The notes under the pieces: model-generated
Told to the model about the DNA's origin: nothing
The model's input: only the letters and a program-made list of their open reading frames with translations
The model's database searches: none
Program-made: the position numbers and the translations under genes
From: an uncultured Clostridia bacterium
GTDB taxonomy: Bacteria; Bacillota; Clostridia; Oscillospirales; JAAYOS01
DNA: 64,000 bases
Direction: 5' to 3'
NCBI GenBank assembly: GCA_947593925.1
Contig: CANQDU010000008.1
Coordinates: 1-64,000 of the forward strand
Part shown: piece by piece, positions 42,079 through 54,000 of the stretch
How the letters are laid out: each line of letters starts with the position of its first letter
How positions within the stretch are numbered: position 1 is the first letter of the stretch

Positions 42079-45000
42079 TCATCTCCTCTTGTGTCTTCCC
42101 CTAAGGCTGACGCCTCGCCACTTGCCGGAGCAGGCAATGCTCCGCTTGCCAAAGAGGGAGAACGACGTCACAACTGCGCCGGTCAAGGAGAGAAGCATCA
42201 GTGCGACCCACAGCCACGGGTGACTGTTATCGCCGGTTTTGGGTGTTTCGTCCGACGTTTTGTCGTGATCCCGCGGCGGATCGCCGGGATCCGGCGGCGG
42301 ATCGCCGGGATCCGGCGGCGGGTCGCCGGGATCCGGAGACGGGTCGCCGAGATTCGGAGACGGGTCGCCGGGATTCGGCGACGGGTCGCCGGGATCCGGA
42401 GACGGGTCGCCGGGATCCGGCGGCGGGGCGTTGGGGTCGGGGATAGTGTTGAAGAACCGCACGGTTCCGTCCACACTCAAATCGCCGGTCTCCGCGCCGT
42501 AGACATACGTCCGATAACCGTCCCGATCGGCCTCGGCCTCGGTGACCTTGTATCCTATCCACGCGGGCAGATTTTCCACGGTGACGAGCTGACCGTGCTT
42601 CAGAGCAAATTCCAGCGTGACCGCACCGGTCTCCGCGTCCACGCTCCAAGTAAACCCATCGGGGGCGTCTGCTATCCTCGCTATCCCGGCAAGGTCGCGG
42701 TCGAAGCCCTCGGGCAGGGTGAACTCCACCTTGAAGTTGAAAGCCATCTCCTTGTCGCCCAGGCCGCCCACGGTCTTTTGCACCGTGAGCTTCACCGGCT
42801 CGTAGGAAAGGTTCTCAAAGAGCGCTCCCTGGTCAGAGCTTCGGACGACCCCGTCCTTTTCGTAGATGATCTCGGCGGCAAGCTTTCCATCGGAGCTTTG
42901 TGTCACCGCGACCGTAACATGCCAGACAGACCCGTCGCAGACAAAGCCGTCGGCCTCCTTCGGCTCCTCCCGCATCTCGTACTCGTATGTTTTCCCCACA
43001 TCTTCGGCGGTAAAGGTGATTCCTTCAAAGACCGCCCAGCCGTTGGATGAGACGGTCGCCTCCGCCGCGCGCGGCATTGGCGCACCGTTCAAGGGGTTCA
43101 GGACAAAGGTGAACGCGCCGTTCTCAAAAACCACGGGCTCTCCGGCAAGGTTCGTCAGAGTCTTTTGGGCTCTCAGCGCCACGCTGATTCCCGGATCGTC
43201 GGAGCTTGGAGCCGTGCCGTAGATATTCGTAAAGTCAAGGACGCCGTCCCCAAGGGCAACGGCCTCGCCGTCCTTCTCCGCCGTGATCGCGGCCTCAAGC
43301 TTGGTGTTTCCGGCAACATCCACCGTGACGGTATAGATGGAGGCGTCGTAGTTCATGCGGGGATCCGTCACCACCGGGATATACTCGACCACGGTGTAGA
43401 CATATTTCCCGGCCACCTCAAAAAGGGTGTCCTCAAAGATACCCGCCGGCGCCGTATTCCCGGCGGGCTCTCCGTTACGGACGGTGAGAGTCCCGGTTCC
43501 GAGATCCCAACCCGCCAGCTCGCCGATGGGGTCGCCGGCCGGGTTGCTGACGGAGGGCATCACCGTAAAGGCAAAGTCTCCGGCATTCAGATCGTAACTG
43601 CCCGAAACGGTCTTTCGGATGCCGAGGGTGACCGGCGCCGGGTCGGGGGTGGCGCCCCGGGTGTTGTGGAACACGATCTGGTCGGCGCTCTCGCCGTCCG
43701 CGGTGTACTTCACGTCCGCCAAAAGCTGCCCGTCGTAGTTGTCGGTGACGGTCACGGTGACGGTGTATACCCTCTCGTCATAGGTCACGCCCGGGAGTTC
43801 CTCATTGAGCTCCCGAACCTTGTAGACATATGTGCCTGTGGCGGTATACTCCACGGAGCCGAAATCCACGTTGCCGTGGACGTCGTTCCGAATGGTGAGC
43901 ATGTTCCCGACTATCCCCGCCGGCATGGGAGCGCCGGCCGTGGCCTCCAATGTGAAGCCGAACTGCTCGGCTTTAAGTCCCCGGTCGCTGACGAAAATCT
44001 TCTCCGCGGTCAGCTCCACGGCGGCGGGCGAGGTCATGTAGATGTTGACGAGTTTCACGGTGCTCTCGGAAACCTTCGCCGTGAGATGTCCCGCTCCGTC
44101 GTCTGTGACGGTGACGGTCATGGTGTAGACATTGTCGTCATAGCTGACGCCGCCAAAGGTCCCCACATTCTCCCGGACCTCAAAGGCATACTCCCCCGGA
44201 GCCAGGAACACATAGGAGAGGGTCTCCGCCGGGTTGGTCTTTGTAAAGGTCAGGGTCTCGCCGCCCTCGGGGAGGACGGTCATATCCTTATGGCGCACGT
44301 TGTCCCCGTTGCCGCTTGTAAGCGTCACCTCGGCGGAGAACTCCTTGCCCTCAGGCCAGTTGTTGTCCCGGAAGGTCTTCTCGACGGAGAACTCCGCCTC
44401 GGTGTAGGCGTAATTCTCAAAGGGCAGGTAGACCGTTGTTCTATTCACCGGCAGCGTGCTGTCGTCGGGCAGGATGTAGGCGTAGGTCATCTCAATGCCG
44501 CCTGTGGGAAGGCCGGTGGTTTCGTCGATCGTCTCCGACATGGTCATCTGAACGTGCAGCTCAGCCTGGACCGGGCGGGTGTTTTCGGGAAGTCCGACCT
44601 CCTTAATGACGAAGCCGTAGGTTATTTTCTCCCCTATATACGTGTTCCTCTTGACGCTCAATTCTCCCAGCTCGCTCATTGCGTAGCCGGAGCCGGCGTC
44701 TTTTCCCGTGACGGTGACGGTATAAGTCCCGTCGTCGGTCGGGTCCTTGACGAAGCCTGTGGGGACTGTGACGATACCGGAATCAATGGCTTCCTTGGTG
44801 TCCGGGTCCGGGGTAACGGTGAAGGTAAATACATCGCTCGCCGTCAAGGCTCTTCCGTTGAGGAACTTGATGAGCGTGATGTCGAATTTGCCTTGCTCAC
44901 TGTAGACGTTACGGAACATGATACCGGGGTGCGCGAGGTTCACATTGGGGTCGGTCTCGGAGGAGATGCTGTCCACCACCAGCTTGCCGCTCTCCTGGTC

Positions 45001-48000
45001 GTCCCGGACCCTAACCTCAAGTCTGAATTTGTATCCCACCTTTATGCCGTACTCCTCGTCGCTGTCCTCGGTGATGGTCAGGTAGTACGTGCCGGGCTTA
45101 TTAAAGGTCACAAGCCCCGGGGTGACCGTGTGCCGCCCTGCGGCGTCCACGTCGGTATCGGTGATGGAGAACTTGCCGCCGTCCGCGATCTCAAGTCCCT
45201 CAGGGTTGACTTTTTCCTCGGTCTTGGTCAGGGTGAACTTGAACTCGTCGGCCTCCATCCAGTCTCTGCCCGTGAGTTCCTTGATGACGGTGGGTCCCCA
45301 TTTCGCCGGGTCGGGGGCGTACTCGTTCGTAAATGTGACTGTGCCGCCGCTGACCGTTGTGCCATCCTGCTTCTCAATGGTGCGGGTGACGGTAAGGTGG
45401 TTGTCGTCGCCTGTTTTGGCGACGTCAAAGGTCACGGTGTAGGTGTTGTCGTCATACGTGACGCCGTTGATGCGACTGCCTCCGTACTCCTCGGTGAGCG
45501 TGAAGGTATACGTCCCCGCCTTATAGAAGCGGAAGATCGGGGAGTTGACGGCTCCACTACCGGTCAGGGTGAAGTCAAAGGTCTTGCCATCCGTCATGGG
45601 CAGGTATGTATTGCCGCCGTCCTCACTGTATTCCATCTGGGATGCATCGCCGGAGAGGACGGCATTCACCTTGTAGCTCTCCCCCGTCGTCAGCCACTCG
45701 CGGCCAGTGATCTCCTTGGCCACCGCGAACCAGCTGTTCACGGCATCGGGATCGGCGTCGGGGCCCTGTGGCTCGCCGCCGGCGTAGCAGCGGTTGGTGA
45801 AGGATGGGTTGGAATCGCTCTCACTCGTCACCTCAACCTTGAACTCAAACTTACCGGTGTATTTACCGCCCTCTGTTTTGCGCGTCGCGGTGACGGTGAC
45901 TGTCTTTACAGCCGTGTCATAGGTGAGGTTCTCAATCTTGCCGGTCTCTTCGGACACGGTGAAGGTGTAGACCCGCGGCGTCGCGACGGACTCCTTGCTG
46001 TCCGCCTTGTTGGTAACGGTGAGCTCGCCCAGTTCGATTTCTCGGGTCCCGGAGCCGGTATATTTTTCACTGCTTGTCACGGTGTAGTAATTGTTGACGC
46101 GCGTCCATGAAGCGGGCACGCTGAGCTCCCCGTTTTCAATGGCGGACAGGGTGGTGTCGTCGGGCTCCAGCTTAAAGGTAAAGGCGTCCGTCTCTATCCA
46201 GTCCCGACCATCCAGCGTCTTGTCAACGGCCAGAGAGAAGCTCCCGCTCTCCTCATATGTGTTAGTAAAGTCAAATGTGTAACTTGCGCTGGTGGCGGGT
46301 CTGGTGAGGATAGTCCCCGCCCCGTTCTTAACGGCAACATTCAGCGTGCCGTCGTCTTGGTCCGTGACCTCCACTGTGACGGTGACAGGTGCAGGCGCTG
46401 TGCCCGTGCCAAGGCCCTTGCCCGTGTTGGTCTCGGTGATGGTGAAGGTATAATTGCCCTCTTTGGTAAACGTGACCTCGCCGAAGCTGCCGTTGCCGGT
46501 GTTGTCGCCGGTCTCGGAGACTTCGACATTCTTTGAAGTGAACGTAGGAGCAGCGCCGCCGGTATAACCGGTGCACTCGATTTTAAACGCGAACTTCTCC
46601 CCGATCTCCCAGTCACGGCCCTTAAGGGTCTTGTTGACGGAGGGTGTCCATTTGCCCTCGGCCTCGTAGATGTTCTTGAACGTGATTGCGCCGGTGCCGT
46701 CCCCCGTCGCTCTGACCGCCACGGTCCCTGTGACGCTTGTTATGGTGCGTGTGACGGTGAGGCTATGATCGTCGGTCTCCTTCTTCGTGACATTAAAGGT
46801 CACGGTGTATTCGCTTTCATCATACGTGACGCCGTCAATATCGCCCTTGGTTTCGGTGACGGCAAACTCGTACTCTCCCGCCTCTAAGAAGCGGAAGTCG
46901 AATGTCTTGCTGACAGTGTAGTCCGTTGATGTAAACTTGGCCGACCGGCTGAACTTATCGTCGGTGATTTCGTTGTAGTCTTCATCACCCGGGGCTTTGG
47001 CAAGCATATTCGCAAGGTTGTCCTTGTCGCCGGTGTAGCTCACGTTGACGGTGAAGGTGTCAGTTGGAAGCCACTTCTCCTCCGGCCTGCCGGTAAGTTC
47101 CGAGATCACGCTGAATCCGTGTTCGCCGGTGACGGTTCCGGGACTTGCCGTGTCCACATAGCAGCGGTTGGTGAAGGGCAGGACAAGGCTTGTCGCGGAC
47201 GTTCCCCCGTCCGTGCCCGTGTCGCTGTCATCCACGATATAGGCATAGGTGGCCGAGAACTTCAATTTACCGTCGAGAGCCGAGCCGTCTACGTTGACCG
47301 TCAGCTTGATTTTCGGCTGGGCACAGTAGAGGGACTGCTCCGCGAAGTCCGCGGTGTTTTCCTCGATGATGAACGTGTAAGCTGCGGTTTTGCCGCCCAG
47401 ATTGCCCACTTGTAGGTCACCCAGATCCAGCTTTCTTGTCTCCCAACCTGTCGTTTCGTTCGTTTCCCCCGGAGTCTCTCCGACAGTAACGTTGAAAGAC
47501 GTCGCCGTTTTGTCCGTTATCCAACTTGCCGTAATCAGTTCGTCATTGATTGCCGTTGTGGTGACAGAGTCAAACGGGGTAATGGTGAAGCTGAACGTCT
47601 CGTTGCTCTCGTCGCCCTCGTCGTCCTTCCAATCCCGCCCGGTGAGCAGCTTGGACAGGGACAGAGGGAAGTCGCCGCTCTCATTGTAGGTGTTGACGAA
47701 GTTGACAGTGGTGGCGACATTATCGCTGGCAGTACCCGGTGTTGTTGTGCCGTCCTCGCCGGTGACGGTGAGGTTCATCTTGCCGTCGCCATTGTCTTTA
47801 GCGTTCACTTTGATGGTGATGCTGCCGGCGGACGTTGTGCTGCCGCCGCCAATACCCTTGCCCGTGCCGGTCTCGCTGATGGTGAAGGTATACTCGCCCT
47901 CTTGGGTAAACTCGATCGCGCCGAAGCTGACACCTGATGTGGCATTGTCCTCAACGATGCTGATTGTTTGTCCGCCCGGAATCGGATTTTCCACGCCGTC

Positions 48001-51000
48001 AGGCATCTCGGTGCACGTCAGCGTAAACTCAAACTTTTCCTCATCAGTTCCCCCGGCCGTTTCCCACTTCTGCCACTCGCGACCCTTGAGTTTCTTGGTC
48101 ACCGTGGGCGTCCATGTACCCTCGGCCTTGTAGGTGTTCACGAACGTGATGTTGCCGCCGGTGACCGGCGTGCCGTCTTGCTTCTCAATGGTGCGGGTGA
48201 CGGTGAGGCGGTTGTCGTCGTCGGTGTCCGGCGTGACGTTAAAGGTCACGGTGTAGGTGTTTTCATCGTACGTGACGCCGGGGATTTTTTCGCCGTCCTC
48301 GGGGACAGTCTCTTTGACGGTAAACTTGTACTCTCCCTCTTCAAAGAAGCGGAAGTCGAAGGTTTTGGATTTTTCCGATTCGGTAAATGTCACGTTGCCG
48401 TGTTTGGCTTCCCACTTGACATATTCGCCCTCATCATTCTTGAACTGGAAGTCGTCGAGCAGGTCAGCGTCGCCAGAGAACGTCACCGTGGCGCTGAACG
48501 TATCATCCGTGGTGCCATTTGTCCACTTGTTGTCCGGTCGACCGGTGAACTCCTTCTCCACGGTGAAGCCATGTTCGCCGACGCTCGCGCTGGGGCCCTC
48601 CGTGTCCACATAGTACTTGTTGGTGAAGGGGACGGTATAGGGTGCTTTAAGATTGTCGGGGTCATCCTTGCCCGTCGAGCTCCCAAAGTACGCATACGTC
48701 AGGATCGTGCCGTTGTAACCGCCCTCATTATACTCGTCTGAGTACGCCGTCACGGTGAGCTTGACCGTCGGCTGGCGGCATTCAAGGGTCTTTTCCGCAA
48801 AATCATCTGTTTTCTCCGTCACGGTGAACACGTACTCTCCGCCCTTGGCCTCAAGGTTAGACAGGTTCAACGTCCCCGGCACCCGCCGCGCGGCGTCGCC
48901 GGATCCTTTCGCACTGCTGTCTGTTATGGTGACGGTGTACGTTACGTCTTTGTTATCTGTCCATTCGGTGGGTACGGTAAGCTTTCCTGCCTTCACCGCG
49001 TTCTGCGCCGCTTCGTTGAGCTCCACCGTGAAGATAAAGCTGTCCCCGCTCTCGTCGCCCTCACCGCTCACCCAGTCGCGGCCCGTCAGGGTCTTCTCGA
49101 TGGCGATTTCAAAGCTGCCGCTCTCGCTGTACACGTTGACGAAGTTGATGGTGGACGTCACGGCGTTAGTCTTGTTGTTATCCGTTTCGTCCGGGTGTTC
49201 AGCGCTTCCGCCAAGGCCGGTGACTTCGAGGTTCAGCGTGCCGTCGTTATTATCCGTGGCAACCACTTTGATGGTGATAGCGTCACGAATATCCAGCTTT
49301 CCGTTGATATGATTTAATGTCTCAGAAAGGGTAAACGTGTACTCTCCCGGGGCTTTGAAGGTGACCGCATCGAAAGTCCCGGAGTTGTCGTTCTTGCTGG
49401 TGGCCTTACTGATGGTAAGACTCTGATCTCCGTTATCAGGCTTATAAGTTCCCGGATATTTCGTGCAAGTCAGGGTGAAATCAAACTCTTCATACTCCCC
49501 CCAGTCGCGGCCTTCGACAAACTTATGGATCGTCGGCGTCCATCTGCCGGTGGCCTGATAGGTATTGGAGAAGGTCATTACGTGATCGCCGGTGTGGCCC
49601 TCGCGCTTGGCGATGAAGGTGATGTCCAACTTCGCAGCTGCTATCTCTTTAAAAGTATAATAATCAGCTGCGTCCGCATTAGGATCGTCGTCAGCAACAA
49701 TATAAATTGTTCTGGCCGCTCCCGATCCTTCAGCCGGAATATCCACACTGAATTTCGTCGGGATGCCTGTCGTGGAATCACCTTGCCGCTCCACCACCGT
49801 TGCCTCTCGGATGACCGGGTGGTCTTCGGTGGTGCTATTATTGACGTAGTACCACTTTGTCTCCCAGTCGGTCTCTGTTGTGTCAAACCCTTCAAACTTG
49901 GGATTTGCCCAATCGTTAAAGCTGTTTACCACTACCTGATCCGTCGTGCAGGTTGCCTCAGGCTTGCTCGTCTCCGTGATCGCAGCGGCCGCGCAGTCGT
50001 ACAGGTCGAAGTCCAGCTCGTCGATGATGCCGTCCGTGACCGCCGCTGCCAGATTGCCTTCACCGGTGGTTATACTAACGGCGTTTTTCAGGGTGATGAC
50101 CAGGGTGTAGACCTGCTCGGAATAGGTGATGCCTTTGGTATCAGCAGGCTTGTACTCCCTGATTTCCAGCTTGTAGACGATATCCTCGGTGCGGGACACG
50201 ACCACCGGGTCACCTTCGTGATTGCCCGTCCTAGCATGGGCCTCAAGGTCTGAGCAGAACACATACTTTGCGTCTTCGCCCTCAGGCGCGTAATAGACCA
50301 CCTTTGCGGTATCGGTCTCTTCGACCGGCTCGCCTGCCTTGTATGCGGTGCCGTCCGCTCCGGCGCCGTCCTCGGCGTATACCCACGCCGTGGGGAACTT
50401 CAAATTCTGGAAGTCGATCTCGTCAAAGGTAAAGGTATGGCCGACATTGACCTCATCACCTTCGCCAATATCACTGGTAGTGCCTCGGGGATTGGTCACG
50501 TTTTTCTGATTGAAACAGACCACCTTTTGGGTGTCAAACGTTCCGTGAACCTCGTCCCGTTTCCCGTGCAGACCGCCGATGTAGATGTTGCCGGCATTGA
50601 GGGCTTCCTTGGTCGTATCGTCAGCGCCCTCGATGGTCACATAGAAGTGGTCGCCCTCCAGCCAGCCGTCGTCATATTTGCTTTTCTCGCTTGTGTCTTC
50701 ATTGCTGCTGTTGAGGGGCTGCCCGTTCTCGTTCAGCCGGCCGGTGAAGTTCTTGGTGATGGCATAGCCGGTGGTCTGGACGGCGGGCTGAACCTGATAG
50801 TTGTTGGTGAACAGCGGGGAGGCGCCCATATACTTCTGGGGAGTTTTATAACCATCCGGATATTTAGCGGAGCTGGTCGCAGAATCATCATCATCATTTT
50901 CCTGATAGGTGATATTTGTTACCTCTGCCTCCAGATGGGAGTTTGCGGTGGTTGGGTTACTCTCGTCCGCTTCACTGTCCGGATTCATCACGCGCTTCAC

Positions 51001-54000
51001 CTTTACCACGACCGTATAGACGACGGAGTCGCCGGACAGCGTCCCGCCTACCACGTCGTTCTCGCTGATCGTAAAGGTATAGGTGCCCGCGGCGGGGAAT
51101 TTCTCGCCCTTACCGGCGAACTTTGTTGCGTCATCTGACAACGTGTTATTATGGGCCAGCGTCGCGTCTGTGAGTGTATACTTTGTTTCTCCGCCCGGTA
51201 CAGTTTCTTCGACCGGCTTGCCGTCGGTGAGGAGCAGGAACGACTGGTGGATGTCCGGATAGGCGGTCTCGACGGTCTGGTTCGTCGAGCCGGGGATGGT
51301 GAAAGACTCCACGTAGTTGTCGCTGGAGTAGTTCACGGTGACGTCGGTATGCTCTTTGAACGCATTTGCAAAATTCTTCAAAGCCGTGACAAGCGTCGTG
51401 TCGTCGCCGACGATACCAGCCTCGCCTTCGTCAATGTTGATACCATAGTCCGCAAAGCCTGCGACATTTTGAACATCCGCGAAAGCTGTAACTTCGCCGC
51501 CGTCTTTATCCCGGAACGCGATGTTGAACTCAAAGCTGTCCTCCGTGTTCCAGGCGCGGCCGGCGATGCGCTTGCGCACCATCAGGTTGCCGCTGGCGGG
51601 GATATTGCCCACCGGGAACTCGATGAAGTTCTCGTCGTCGTTGTCAGTGCCGCCAGGATTGGCCGCGCCGAAACGCCCGTTCTGGGATATCCAGGTCTGG
51701 TATGCCTCATATTTCGGATCCCCGGGCTCAACCGGGTCAAATTTCTCGTCGTGATCACACTTCGCCGGGTGGATCAGGTACAGCTCCTCCATGACGCGGT
51801 AGCCCGCCGGGGCGTACATCTCGCGCAGGACATAGTGCTTCCCGGAATCCAGGCCGGCGAAGGCCACCTTGCCGTTGGTGCGGGTGGTGGCGCTGCCCAC
51901 CTGGTGGAGGGTCAGCCATTGCAGGTCACCGGCTTCGCCACCTGCAATATGCTTTCGCACCTCTTCAAGGGAAATATCTTCCGAACCGCTTTCAATTTGC
52001 GTATACAACCGGAAGGTGGCTCCCTGTAGGAAGTTCTTGTCGGTGAGGGCGCCGGTGTACTTCAGAATCTGGATGACGCCGGGGGCGTCGGAGTTGGTGA
52101 TGGTGATGGTGGTCTCGGCGGTGCCGGGGTTGCGGTCCAAAACGGCGGTGTAGGGGGCCTTTTCAGCTTCCGTCCATTCCGCCTCGCCGGGGTTGAGGGA
52201 GTCGTAGCTGCCGTATTTCAGCGCCGCGACCTCGTCCGAGTTCAGCGTCCGGCAGGACGCCTCTCCGACAAAGCTGCTGTATGTAAGCTCGGAGGCCGCC
52301 GTGTCCAGCTCAAAGGTGTGCCTGTAGAGCGTACCGCCGCCCTCGCCGGATGAATTTTTTACCAGATAATACTCGGCGGAGATGTAATACTCTACCTTGT
52401 TGCCGTCAATGGTGTCGGGCAGATAGTTCCAGACGTTCTCCCAGCTCATGATGGAGGACAGGGAGCGCTCCTCATAGACCTTGTGGTTCTTGCTGGTCTT
52501 ATCGTAATAGCTCAGCTCATAGACCACGTTCGGCGGAGTCGTCGTGTCCGTGCCCGTCGTCTTCCAGGACTTCACCGCCCTCAGCGACTGCACGGGCGTA
52601 TAGTGATACCCCACGTCGATGGCGGTGGCGGTGTGGTTTTCGTAGTCGGCGAGGTTATCATCTGGGTCGATTGCGCCGGAAACAGAACTATCCTTATCTG
52701 CCAGCGTGAAGACCTGAACCTCGGTGCCCTTTTCGTTCTTGTCATAGGCGTAAAGGGCATAGTTGCCGTATTGATTTGGATCTTTTCCCAACGGGGTGCC
52801 TGGCGTGTTATACGACGTCAGCTCCCAGTTGGGATAGGTCTTTATGACCTCATAGGCAAACTTCGTGCCTTTGGTCGCGTCGTAGAGCTGGTTTTCAAAG
52901 ATGACGTGTCCTGTCAGATCCGTGGTGTCCGGGGTATCCCGTTTGACAAGCTCGAAAACCGTTTTGTCCGAAGGGAAGACCCCGCCAGAAAGCTCCGCTA
53001 TCGCCCAATTGCCGTGAGTGCCCTCAACGGTGTAGTATGTTTTCCCTGATACGGGAGCGGTGTCATCGGTTTGCCGGTACAGATTCACCCTCACGCCGCT
53101 GAGCGGCACGTCCATGTCGGTCTGCTTGGCATTATATTTGCCGTCGAAGCCACTCGTTTTACCGGCGTCGTTGTCGTAGAACACAAGCCCGGTGATATTG
53201 GCCGGCGTCTTGTCCTCGGGGATTCCTTTAATGACGATCTGCTCTTCTGTAGTGCCTTTAGCCGTGACGGGCTGCCCGGGCACAAAGGTCCAGAAATTCT
53301 GGATGCTGAAGTCGGAGACGACAGAGCCACTACCGCCACTGATTTTGGCGACCGGGTGCTTCTCGCTGTCCAGCCAGTCGATCATATCCTGCTGCTTTGC
53401 AATTACGTCTGTACCTACCAGCTCGCCGGTTTCTGTATTATAAAAGGTGATGTCATTACTGATGTGGCTGTGGTCGCCGGCGCGGAGACCTTTCCCAATC
53501 CGATAGTCATCCGTCCACGCCACGTATTCTGTGGAGGTACTCTCTGAAATGTCCCTCCAAACGAAGAACTGATTCGTTCTCGTCGAATCATAATCTTGCC
53601 TGGCCTTACTTTTTCCATCCCACGAGTTGTCCACCCAGTTTTGTAGTGCCGTTATTTTAGGCTTGCCACTATCCAAGATGATATCACTTTCAGGCGTGCC
53701 GGCGCGCGCCACCCGTTCCCCGTAGTAGATGGCGGAGTTGTCGTAGTAGATGACGCTCTTTGTGGCGGTGTAGATGTTGGTCGGGGTCCCATCAGTCTTG
53801 TCATCCGCGTCCAGGCGCTCGCCGTCCTTGTTGTAGACAGGGCTCAACCGGGTAAAGGTGAAGCCTCCGCCGGTATCCTCCACGTCCACAATGGGGAAGT
53901 GGATCTCACCGGCCTTGGTGGTGATGGTCCAGGAGATGTCCACCAGGGTATAATCGCCCGCAGGGATGATCTCGCCGTTGCCGTCCCGCCCATCCCAGAA

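Noticed and set aside
42240-42430. Direct repeats resembling a CRISPR array
   Set aside because: They are 21-base in-frame units with no unique spacers and code for the Pro-rich stalk; no cas genes.
43165-46110. Long plus-strand frame inside the adhesin (981 codons)
   Set aside because: Antisense shadow of the repetitive adhesin; its composition is that of reversed Thr/Asp/Gly codons, with no motif.
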